Part shown: one piece after another, positions 34,310 through 46,500 of the stretch
Numbering within the stretch: the first letter of the stretch is position 1
Layout: each line of letters begins with the position of its first letter
Assembly (NCBI RefSeq): GCF_950023065.1
Contig: NC_088678.1
Span: forward strand, 43,080,580 to 43,144,579
Direction: 5' to 3'
Length of the DNA stretch: 64,000 nt
DNA from: Planococcus citri
Taxonomy: Eukaryota; Arthropoda; Insecta; Hemiptera; Pseudococcidae
Made by a program: the position numbers and the translations under genes
The notes under the pieces: generated by a model
What the model was told of the DNA's origin: nothing
The model's database searches: none
What the model saw: only the letters and a program-made list of their open reading frames with translations

Positions 34310-35700
34310 TTAATTCCCCGAATCCAAATTTCACCATTTCCAGCCAATCTGGAGCCTCCAGCGCGATTTTTATTTCTCCAGAATTTGACCTGTATAACGA
34401 TTTTATCCACATTTGAGCTGATTTTGGGAGTGATACCTCAAAAGTGGTTTTTTGACCAGCTTTTTTCATAGTAAAAATATCCAAAAAATCAAAAATTTCC
34501 CGTTTGTGTGGAAATTTTCGAAATTTGGTGAATCGCTGTACTTCGTCCAGAACTAAACCCCCCCCCCCCAAGGGCAAATGTCGCCATTTCCAGTCATTCT
34601 GGAGCTTCCAGTGCGATTTCCAGGTCAAGTTTAACACATAACTCGATTTTTAGCTACCCACTTCATATTCACGCCTTCTTGGAGCAAATTTAAAATTCTG
34701 GAAAAATCGAAAATTGCGTTGGAAGCTCCAGAATGACTGGAAATGGCGAAATTCGCCCTCGGAGGGTTAGTTCTGGACGAAGTACAGCGATTCACCAAAT
34801 TTCGAAAATTTCCACACAAACGGGAAATTTTTGATTTTTTGGATATTTTTATTATGAAAAAAGCTGCTCAAAAAACCACTCTTGAGGTGTCACTCTCAAA
34901 ATCGGTCCGAATGTGGATATACTCGTTAAACAGGTCGAGTGTAATATACAACTCGATTTTCAGCTGCCCAACTTCTTATTCACGCCTGCTGGAGCAAATT
35001 CAAAATTATGGAGAAATTGAAAATCGCGCTGAAGGCTCCAGAATGGCTGGAAATTCTAAAATTTTGATTTGGAGAATTAGTTACGGACAAAATACAGTGA
35101 TTTGCGCAAATTTCAAAAATTTTCTCGCAAATGGTTATCTTTTGATTTTTTGGATTTTTTAATTTTGAAAAAAGCTGGTCAAAAAACCACTCTTGAGGTG
35201 TCACTCCCAAAATCGGGTCAAATGTAGATAAACTCGTTAAACAGGTCAAGTATAATACACAACTCGATTTTTAGATGCCCAACTGCATATTCACGCCTTC
35301 TGGAGCAAATTCAAAATTCTGGAGAAATTGAAAAATCGCGCAAGAGGCTCCAGAATGGCTGGAAATTGTGAAATTTGGATTTGGGGGTTGGTTTTGGACA
35401 AAATACAGCGATTCGCGTGAATTTCAAAAATTTCCACACAAACGGGAAACTTTTGATTTTTTGGATTTTTTAATTTTGAAAAAAACTGGTCAAAAAGGCA
35501 CTTTTGAGGTGTCACTCTCAAAACCGGCTCAAATGTGGATAAACTCGTTAAACAAGTCGAGTGTAATAATCAACTCGATTTTTAACTGCCCAACATCATA
35601 TTTACGCCTTCTGGAGCAAATTCAAAATTCTGGAGAAATTGAAAAATCGCGCTGGAGGCTCCAGAATGGCTGGAAAAGGTGAAATTTGGATTTGGGTAAT
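34310..35700. repeat. 311-bp tandem repeat array with an inverted neighbour copy
   Basis: The landmark CCAGAATGRCTGGAAA occurs at 34728, 35038, 35350 and 35661, spacings of 310, 312 and 311 bases. The unit also repeats the phrases gaggtgtcactc, cacgcctnctggagcaaatt and tttgattttttgga. The segment 34310-34640 carries the same phrases in reverse orientation, so the array is preceded by a head-to-head copy. Frames of 76-139 codons run through the units on both strands, but they look like by-products of the repeat and resemble no known protein. Confidence 0.8.
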
Positions 35701-37522
35701 TATTATTAGTTTTGGAACTTATTTTGATCATTTTTATTGATCAAGTACGTACTTTAAAAAAAAGCATAAATCGCCAAAAACAGTCAATTTTGAATTTTCA
35801 AAAATTCGCCAAAAATCGAAAAATGAACTTGGGCAGCTGAAAATTTGGTTTTGGGGGTTTTAGACTATGCTCTTTCCAAAAATTGCAGTCCCGTTCAAAT
35901 CGGAGTGTCACTCCTCAAAAGGTTCCCTTGTCAGCATAGAGCTCAGGCTTGGTCTTGTCTGATCGAGTATTGAGTCAATTTGACCAAAAAACACATCAAT
36001 GATTTAAACTCTCCTGTGATACGTAGTTATGTAAAATAGCTCATTGAGCTACTCGTTTAATTTTAAACTTCCAACAAAAAGGTGCACAGACCTACTTAAA
36101 AGTACCCAAAATAAATTATTGAATTTTTTTGATCCTTTCGCTGTGAAAAAGAAAGAGCTACGATGTGTATGGTTGTATTTGGCTACCTTCTTTAATGGCA
36201 CAAAGATACAATCTAAAAGAATCCACAACGCATGTTATGTTTTTTGGACAACATAATGAATGTTGGTATTACATTTCTATTTTACTTCATTGTACCTAAC
36301 TTGATTTCAATCAGTATAAACTTATCTAGATTTGTAAAAGAATTCGTGCAATTGTCGAAATCTTTTATCAAGATAATTATGTATATTTATTCGCATTGAA
36401 TTAGGTGTAAAGTTTTATAAACAGTTAGTAAACTTATTCTAAGATAAACCGATCTATGTAGAAAATGATTTTCAAAGTACCAAGTTCCATTTCAAGTCAG
36501 CATAGCATCTACCCGGCTTAGGTAACTATAACCAAACACCAACGATTCAATAAGATAACGAACGAATGTTTTACTACTTGATGGAAAATGCTCGCTTAAA
36601 CAAGTTGAGCAGGCGTGTAATAAATTTCTTTCATTTAACGAACTCGAATCTGTATAGACCTAGAGACAGAGAGTACATAAGCTTGGTAAAAACGGCCAAG
36701 GTTGGCTAATTCAAACTTACCTACAAAGTTTGTTTCACAAAGTAGGCTTTTTAAGTCGACCTGTGCATGAGTAGCTCCGATAAACGCCTCGAACATGTGC
36801 TATTTTTTATGAAATAGCCCGCCTAGGCCTTGTATACTGCTTTTACTCGTAGACGGCGCGTCGCTCGCTCGCTCGTTCAAAATTCTACAACGATAAAATA
36901 TCGAAAACAGCTTATAAAAGCGGTCCTTTTTCCGATCTTTTGGTATCTTTTCTCAAAACTAACTGATCCGGAAGCGATTGAAGTAATTACTTACCTTTGA
37001 TTGATCATTTTTTTCGCAACTAGGTTAGCTTCTCGACGACAACTATGGTGAATAGCGCGTGTCTATTGATTTATTCGCTCGTAATTCCAGCTACAATTCA
37101 TTTTTAATCTTGATTTTTCTCCTTATACCTACCTAATACCATGAAGTTGGAACTTAATAGCGATAAAAGCGATGATATGGATGAGATGGTGAGGAGAAGG
37201 CGAAGAAATAGTGTATCGGTATCAGTATCTTGGAGAACGTGAATGATGGAAGTTGAAGGAGTAGATTTTAGAAACTCATTTTGGAAAGTAAATTTTTCGA
37301 AATTCCGATCCCAGATTCGAAAAGTTTCCAAGACCCACTTCCCTGGCCTTTCTAGTCTGAAATATTTCGACTGAAAAATTCGAAATTTCAGCATTCGTAA
37401 TCGTCAAAAAATCGTAACTTTTTAGCTCTTCATGTACTGAAATTCAGAATTTTTGAAGACTCTCGTAGCAAAGACGTTTCAAAATACTAAAACATTTCTT
37501 TTTTCTGTTTATGTTGTTGCAG
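35701..37522. other. Non-coding region left of the first recognised furry exon
   Basis: No exon recognised. If furry is transcribed through here this is intron, ending in the pyrimidine-rich acceptor TTATGTTGTTGCAG at 37509-37522. Confidence 0.5.
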
Positions 37523-40500
37523 GCGGAATGAACGACAGAGAAAAAGAGAAGAATGAAACGTTGGATTTATTACTATCGACGACCTATTGTTGTTCGCAAA
37601 CTCATTTATCTCAACAGTTGTCTCAACTTCATCCGGAACTAACCATGCCGATGTTTTCAGGTATGTTGACGTATACGATACCCGACACTACCATCGACGT
37701 CGGTGTAAAATTGTATATTTTGTATCTAGTTTAATTTATAATCTGATCTAGAGGCGTATTATTTGTAAATATTATGCATATGTAGAATACAATACGCGGA
37801 CCTACATAAATGTATAAATATTGTAAGTACATTATGAAAATGAAACCTACCGGCACTAAAACGATTGTAATTCAATAAATAAAAAAAAGAAAAACTAGAA
37901 CTAATATCTAATACTGACCGGTAAACGATAAACTCCGGACAGGTGAGAAGATTGATTTTTTTTTTTGAAAACGTGACATTGAAACGTCAAGTTTTAAATG
38001 TAGCCTATTTTTACACCGTAGGGATGTAAAGTTGTCACTTTTTATTAATATTTTAAAGTGATTGTTGCAATTGTACACGCGAAATATTCGAAAACGAGAA
38101 ATCAAAAAGTAATTTATTTTTATCGACGATTCTACGTACGTTGTGTAATATTGTAATTATTATTCTTTTATTCAGAAATAACGCACAGATTTCAAACAGC
38201 CAGGCCTGAGGTGAGACAGTTATTACTGCAGTATATTCTACCGTGGCTTTATAATATGGAGTTGGTGGATCCGAATATTCCCCCGCCTAATTCAAATTCA
38301 TCGTTTTGTCAAGTGAGTTTGATACACGTACGAATATATATTTCAATGAGTAAAGTGGGTATAGAATATGCATTTATGTTGATTTAAATTAACCCTAGAG
38401 GCGCAGTAAGCCTACCTACGTCTAATTCAGATAATGTCTAATTGCCTATAACCTTTTGAGACTCCGATGATGACTGATGAGATCTCTAAAACAGGCTACA
38501 CGTACGAATTTAAAAAAAAATTCTCAAAAAAGTTATTAGCATTTGATATTGTGATTTTTCAAGTATGTTTTTTGGTACTTTTTTTCATCAACAATAAGGT
38601 AAAAAATTGCTTCCATTTTTGTGATATCGAAATTCGAAATCGAAGAATTGATCGCAGCATGGAATTTGATTTGATAAAAAAAAAAACTGCAATGATTCAA
38701 AATTGCTCTTCACGTCACTTAGGTACATACGTATATCGTGTAATAAGCAATATTGGTAATATTTTTCAACCATTTTCATTACACCTCGATGAAATGAGAT
38801 CTATAAGCGTGGTTAGCTTTTGAATCCTTTTAAAATGATGGAAACGTGTACGTGTCAGAGTTCAGAGTTTATTTCAGCTCTTTTTTCACTTTGAGATAAT
38901 AGACTTGCAGCTATAGAGAAATGCGAATCCATTTGCCATTCGGATACAAATATCAAGCTGTTTTCTTTTTGTTGTTACGTTAATGTGACGGATATTGAAG
39001 TGAAAAACGTGTGAAATAAGTATTTGTCTGTTTTTCGCAGTATTACTCGAACGAAGTCCGGAAATCAGGATCACGTCGAGAAGGTTGGGGATCCGCCGAA
39101 GCAACGGAAATGGTTTTAAACAATTTGTTTTACATCACTGCCAAAGTAAGTTGAACTGTGTGGTCTTTTTTCGATGTATTGTACGAGTAGTTCCTCTACT
39201 AGTTACCTCGTATCTACTTATTTTAAGTTTCATATTAGGTAGTCGAACTTTACATTGTAATTTCAAAGTGCTATGAACTTGTGTACGAGTTTAGATTTTT
39301 TATTGTTGATAGGATGCACGATATATTTGCACTTTTATCGTATCTTGCATTGCTGGGTGAGAAGGAAATGACCGCCTTTTTTCATTTCCGATTTTTTTTT
39401 TGTTCATGTTGGAAGTAATTTTTGAAAAAATGAAAACAGGGTAATTTCTATTCTTGAAATTAGGTAGGATGGAGTAACCTTGTTCTTTATGACTTGCCTT
39501 ATTCGTTGCCTAATATTCATATGGGGTGGATAATAAAATGTATTGAGTAAAAAGACTTTTTATACTTGAAAATTCATCTCTTTGAATTTTTTTTTTTACA
39601 TTTTTTTTGACCTCCCTGGTCCCTTTAACAAAGAAGTTGAAAAAAGAATCGAAGAATTTTTGGAGGAAAACATGATGAAACTAGGTATTTTGATGGTGGA
39701 GGATTCAAATGAAATGTTTGAAGTATTCTTTTTTTTGAAGCCATTTCACACCAAAAAGTCCCCTCTTTGAAAAAAATCAATGAAAATAAATTTATTCAAA
39801 AATCTTCCGTTTTTGCACTACAATCTCTTTATATGAAGAGTGATATTCCAAAACTCGCTTTGTCCATTTTTATCAAAGTTGGGTTTTCAGTGGTACCTGG
39901 TAAATGAAGTATTAACTCACATTCCTACATCATCAACCTACCAAAATGAGGTGTTAAACTCACCTAAATAGCCAATTCACTAAAAATTTTTAAAAAAAAT
40001 AATGTTCCAAAACGCGCTTTGTCCATTTTTATTGAAATTTTTTTCAGCAGAATTTAGTGGATGAACTGTATACCTACACTCCTACATCATAAATCCACCC
40101 AAATAAAGTGCTAAACTCGCCTAAAAAGCCAATTTACCCGTTTAAAGGGAAACTGTTTTTCCTCTCTCCTGAAAAGTTGTGAAAATGGACAAAGCGAGTT
40201 TTGGAATATCACTCTTCATATGTAATAATTATTCTAAATAATTTCTTTTTCAAGAAAAATTCCCTTAGTCCCTCAATTTATTTTGGTGCCTTTAAATGGA
40301 ACTCCCAAAATTCGAAAAAGAAAACAGTAAAGAAAATGAAGTGTGTGAACAATTTTTTGAAAATTTTTAATTTCTGGTAAGAATCCTTTTGAATAAGATA
40401 AAAAAAATTTATAAGGTAGGCATTTCAATTTTTAGGTTTGAAAAAAATCCATGCAAGTTTGGAGAGTTCCATTCAGGGGGACCAACATAGGAGATCTATC

Positions 40501-43500
40501 GTCTATGAATATGGAAGGTTTTTTCTTCAAAATGGGATTATTTAGAAAAATTCTGACTCAAAGATATAATATTCTTGATAAATAGGATTTTTTGTTTTTT
40601 TTTTTAAATTTGGTTTTCCCCGAAACAACTTTGCTTGGTCTTGAAGAAAAATAAAAAAATTGTAAAATTACTTTCTCATATGATTCAACAATTTGAGAGA
40701 GTGAGAGTGTAAAAAAACGAAATTTCAAAACGAGAACTATACCTTGTAGTACGTGTACTTGAGTTGTGCTTTTTCCCAAGGGGAAAAATTTACTTTCCTA
40801 AATTGAAGAGTGAAATTTAAAGCTATTCGTCATTGTAAATCAGTTACTTACACTGCTTTAAAGAAATGTTTGTGAAAAAAGAAGAATATAGTTGAAAAAA
40901 TCGAGGAAAATCCTTTATTCTAGAGCTTTTCGTTACCTATCGTTTTTCAAGTTTTAATAATTTTTTATTCAGTTTTCAGCCGAATTTACAATTTTACAAG
41001 TTTTTAAAAATTTTTCAAAAACATGTTCTAGAATAAGATTTTTAAATTTAAAAAAATAAAAAAAAAATAAAAAAAGAATGCAAAAAATCTGACATAAATT
41101 TTTGGAATAATTAGTTTGATAAAATTATGGCATATTTTATCATACTTACTAAATGAATGAAGAAAAAAAACAATGTTTTTCAGACAGTCGAAAATTTTGA
41201 AAATCAACATAAACTAGCGAAGATAGTCTCAGAAAAATAGCATAAAATGATTCAGCATAATTATTTTCATTGCTGAAAGATTCGTAATAATGACCGAACT
41301 TCAAGGCTTTCGAGCAATATATTGGTCCTCATTTTTTTTAAACCCCGGAGATCTTTATTTTGGATTATTTTTTTCCAGCGCAGTATATAAGAACTGAATG
41401 AGCTATAAATTCCATGCGGAATTAATTGATGTGGTAACTGCTAATTGAGTCTTTCTAATGGTCCAACTTTCCCTTCTTGTTTCTTTCCTAATGTTATCCC
41501 TTGAAATGCTACCTACTTTTTGAAAGTTTTTATAAGTCCCTTAGGATTGAAATTGAACTAAGTATCTTTTACCTTTATTGATTTCGAGATATATGTGGGA
41601 AAACATGCGGCTTACTTCTTGGCTCCAGGGATTCCGAATTGCATGTAGAGTTTGTTCAAAATATGGAAAGGGAAGGGGGAGGGTTGAGGTTGTGGTGATT
41701 TGTTTTCAACTTACCTTTATGAACCAAGAGGGAAGTAACATTTTCGATACTGAATAGTGAATAAGTTATGCGAATATTTGCAATTTTCGACTTCAACTCC
41801 TCCCTCTCATCTACGCTCCTTATTCGAGGACAACATTTTTTGAGAAAAATAAACTAATACGTGTACCCATTAGTAGGTACCCACTATTCAAAATAAATCT
41901 CATTCGATTCTCATTTCTTAAGTGGAAATTGAGGAATATTTAACGCTTAGATTTTATTATTCGTTATCGTTTAGGTATGTTTTGGAAATGATTCGAATAA
42001 TGTTGAAAATTATTCGAAAACTTTCTGTAGAAGTTGGTGGCAACAGTAGGCGTAAGCTTTAAAGTGATGAAATTTTTCAAAGTGTAAAAAAAAATTATTT
42101 GATGATATTTACATATTTTAGCATTTAAATTGGTTTTGTTTTAGTTTTGAAATCTTACATAAATCTTGAACATTTTTGTCCGTCGTACTTGAACAAGATA
42201 TTTTATTACACGTTGTGTTAATTTAGCCTAAAAAAATAGCTGCCCATTTAGACATTTATTTTTTAATTTTTTCCCCACTAGTTTTCCAATGAACATTCGA
42301 AGGAAATTGAAGATCTGTGGGCTACACTCTGTTCCTGTTGGCCAAATAATTTGAAAGTGATCATGAGGTATTTGTTGATCATCTGCGGTATGGCTCCGAA
42401 TGAACTATTGCCAATTGTGAGTATGAAAATATGTCAGTTTTTAGAGTAGAAAAAATTAATTTTTGTTGTTTTGTTTTATAAATTTTTTGTTAATATTCTA
42501 GGCGAAACGTGTGACCGTTTACTTGGCTCGAGCCAGACCTGATCGTTTGCTTGATGAAATGCTTACCGAGTTACAAACAGTAGAAACGTTGAATTATCTG
42601 ATCGAAAGAACAGAAACGCCTCCTTATTATAGATTGACAAGTATGCGTAAAATATCCGGATATTCGGACCCCGATCCTCATTTTGATCAACATGGTACAA
42701 ACAACGAATTATCTGTTGAGAAGGGAACGATTCATACAAAAAGGCATAGCAGCGAAGAAGCAATTGCTTCAAATACTTCTGGGTGAGTATTTCAAAATAA
42801 GTTGGCTGGAAGTTGAAATGAATTTTATCTGCACCATGTTCGAGCCTTCTTTTTCATATTAAGATAGGTAGTTCGTGGAAAATGAAATGAAGTATGTAAT
42901 ATCATGTCTAATTTGTTTTTTGCAGAACTAAAAATGAATCCAGAGGAATGGCTGAACCTAAATATGGAACATTGAGAAGTAATAAATCCAGAGTCTTGTC
43001 ATCTCTTATTCTAGACGAGAATAAACCAACATCCGGAGAAAGCGAGGTAAAAATGAAACCTCATCCAGCAAATCTAATTCGTCGTAGAATATTTTTATTA
43101 ATCTGTCCGAAATTCAGGTTGCTGTTGGAAGTTCGGCATCAGGAGACGATGATTATACTATTTGTCGAGATGATGCCATGTACCAGTACGATATTCCATT
43201 ACCACATCCTTTACCGATGCCCGAATATGGAGGATATTTCGCTCCTTTAATCGAATACATCCCAGAAAATGTCCAACCAAGTAGCGGTTTTCATAGGTAA
43301 ATAAAACGTGAATTTTTATCTCAAAATATAGGTACCTACTCACTCAATCTACCGAATATCTCGTTCATTTTTCGATGTTTTTTTCAGGTGTAATTTGGCT
43401 GTTATTCTGCTAACCGATGTTGTAGTCGATTCAGTGGATTTGGATTGGTCTGTTCATATTCCTTTAATGTTGCATATACTTTTCTTGGGAATGGACCAGA

Positions 43501-46500
43501 GTCGTAATTTGATTAATCAGCATTGTAAACAATTATTGCTGAATTTATTGATCGTGTTGGCCAATCACGGTGATCATTTTTCGGTCGCTCAGATATTGCT
43601 GAATAGAAAAGTAATCCATTCTAGTCTGGTTCTTCCTACACCTTTGGTAGCTGTTCCGTTTCATAATTTTACCGGTGAGATGAAAATTTTTAAAAATAAT
43701 CAAAAAGAATTTACTTAGTAGGTATTTTTTTCAACGGTGATTTTACTTTTTACAGAATCCGATTCAACATTTGACAGCTATTTGCAATCTCCCATAGGAT
43801 CATCTCAATCTACGAGTTTGGCCGTACTTCCTTCGCCCACGAGTAAGAAATTTTCACTCTTTTTAATGGAAATAAGCAAAGAATTCGTCGAAAAGCATAT
43901 TTTAGCAAATTTTTGGCAACATTTTGTACCTTAGTCTGAGCCATTTCACTATGCGAGGCTGGAACATGTGATGTTAAGATAATAAGCTAAATGAAAAACG
44001 ATGAAAGTTTATGCAATGAATAAGGCGAAGTTTTCATGCTATAATTCATCGATAGTTAACGAAAGTTTACGGTCTGGTGTTTTATTTGTAGGCACATGTG
44101 ATACTTTAACTTCTCCTCAAAGTGTTACCATGAGTTTGACGCCGACAGCTGAAGAGATATTAACACCTGTGAAACAAAGTAAACCTATCCAAGATGTGGT
44201 AAAATCGTTGATCGATTTCATAGCATCCAAGTAAGAGTTATTTTTAATCGAGGTGAAATAAGTTTCTCGATGTTTTTACCCGAATTAACGCTTGAAATAC
44301 GTTTTGAATTTTTTTTTTTTTTTTTTTTTTTTAGAAAAGATCAAGTTTTATGGAACTACGAAGATATTACAGCTAAAGTGTGGAGTATTCGGAGCGTCGA
44401 GCAGTTGGATATTTTTTTGCAACATGTTTTGCGAATATTTCAAGAATCCTTACCTCATGCTTTGATTAACGAGAGATGGGCTCAGACAGCTTTACAGTTG
44501 GGCCTTTCTTGTTCTTCGAGACATTACGCTGGTAGATCTTTACAAGTGAGTACTTCAGCGTTCGAATTTTTACGTAAGAATTAGATGAATTTTATTCCCA
44601 AGCATTGAAATGAATTTTTTGTAATTATGTTTCGTAGGTTTTTCGTTTTCTTCGAGTTCCTATTACATCTAGAATGTTATCCGATATTTTATCCAGATTA
44701 GTTGAAACGATCGCTGAACAAGGCGAAGACATGCAGGTTGGTTTCCCAAAAAAAAGAACAAGTAGTCGTGACAGCATTCGACGAATAATTAACCGCCTAC
44801 CTATTTGATATTTTCAGGGCTACGTTACCGAACTCTTACTAACACTGGAATCATCGGTGGATTCTCTAGATTCGGATTTTCGACCTTTAGATTTCATGAA
44901 AGAGATATTTAAATCAACTCCTAACCTGAATAAAGACGCCGGCGTCCTAAACGGATACGGAGCACCTGGTAAACGAATAGGATTAGGTGCTGGTATGTGC
45001 GCATTGGGACATTTACACAATGCTAATACAAATGCTCACGCGAGAAGCACCAGTTATTCGGTTTCTCATTATTATACCAGACGGACCCCCGGATGCCCTA
45101 CTAATAATGAGCTGAGAGGTGAGATATACCCACTCATGCTTGGAAAATGAATTCCAGTCCATTAATTTGATTTTAATTTCAGACGTTCGCCGAGAATTTG
45201 ATTCTAGACACCCGTGTAGTAAATACGCGAGTAACTTGAGTCGTTCTAGATCAGCGCAAAGCTTGAAATTGTTGGATTCGTCGTCTCAAGATGATAAAAT
45301 GTTGATCCTGGCTCAACTCTTTTGGTTGGCTGTATCAGTCCTCGAATCTGATTACGAACACGAGTATTTGTTAGCTTTGAGATTACTGAACAGGGTGTTA
45401 CATAGGTTACCATTAGACAGACCCGATACAGTTGACAAAGTGGAGAAATTATTCGGCCAGCTGCGTTGGACTTCGTTTCAAGGAGTTCAAGCGTTATTAC
45501 TCAAGGTACTTGACTAGGAATATTTGAAAACTGGGCATTTAGGTTTGAATATCGAGAAACTAAACGTTTTATTTTTCAACAGGGATGTACAAATCCAGCA
45601 ATTTACGAAGCTGTCGTACCCCTTCTGTCTCAATTCACTCTTTTGTTAGATTTATCGGTGGTAGATCCGACTCAAAATCTCGGATTTCCAATGAATGTCG
45701 TGGCTTTATTACCGTATATGTTACTTCATTATGAAGATGCCAACGAACTGTGTGTTACCAGCGCTGAAAATATTGCTCAAGTGAGTTACTCGATTTACCA
45801 TAGTTGAAGGAATAGAAAAGGAAATGAATCGAGACTGAATTAAATGTTTGTTACAGATAAGCACAGAAAAAGGTAAAAAATTGGAAAATCTTGGCACTGT
45901 GATGACCTTATACAGTAGACGCACGTTTAGCAAAGAAAGCTTCCAATGGACGAAATGTGTGGTGAAATATTTACACGATACGTATTCTCATGTCAGCATG
46001 ACGATGCTTACGTTTTTGGTAGAGGTGAGTGGTGATGACAGTTTTTTTTTCTGAAAAAATCTGTGATCTGCTGTCAAACTGATTATTTATTTGTATATTC
46101 GATTTTTTATTTAGTTGCTGGAAAAAGGACCCAATGTTATACAACTTCCGGTGCTGAATATCATCCATTGCATGCTACATTACGTCGATTTATCTCCGTC
46201 AACTTTCAATACCGATTTGTTGGTTACTATCGCTAAATTCATCGAAGTACGTTTCTTCTCCGGAATGAAAATTTATTTTGAATATTTGATAAGGCTGTTT
46301 TATTTTAATGATCAAATTTTTTGTGCAGGGAGTGCATCATAAGGAAGCAACCAAAATATTGAAATTAGTGGTTACTCGATCTTCGTCATTGGTAGCTGCT
46401 CCATCATCTCAATATCCATTCCTCGAGTCGCATTATTCGTCGACAATGTGCCCAACATTTGCTGACGTTGAAGTGTTCGTGAAGAAAGAATTACCTGGTA

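Noticed and set aside
34743..35162. 139-codon frame in the 311-bp array
   Set aside because: It follows the repeat period and occurs in several frames and on both strands of the units, so it is a by-product of the repeat.
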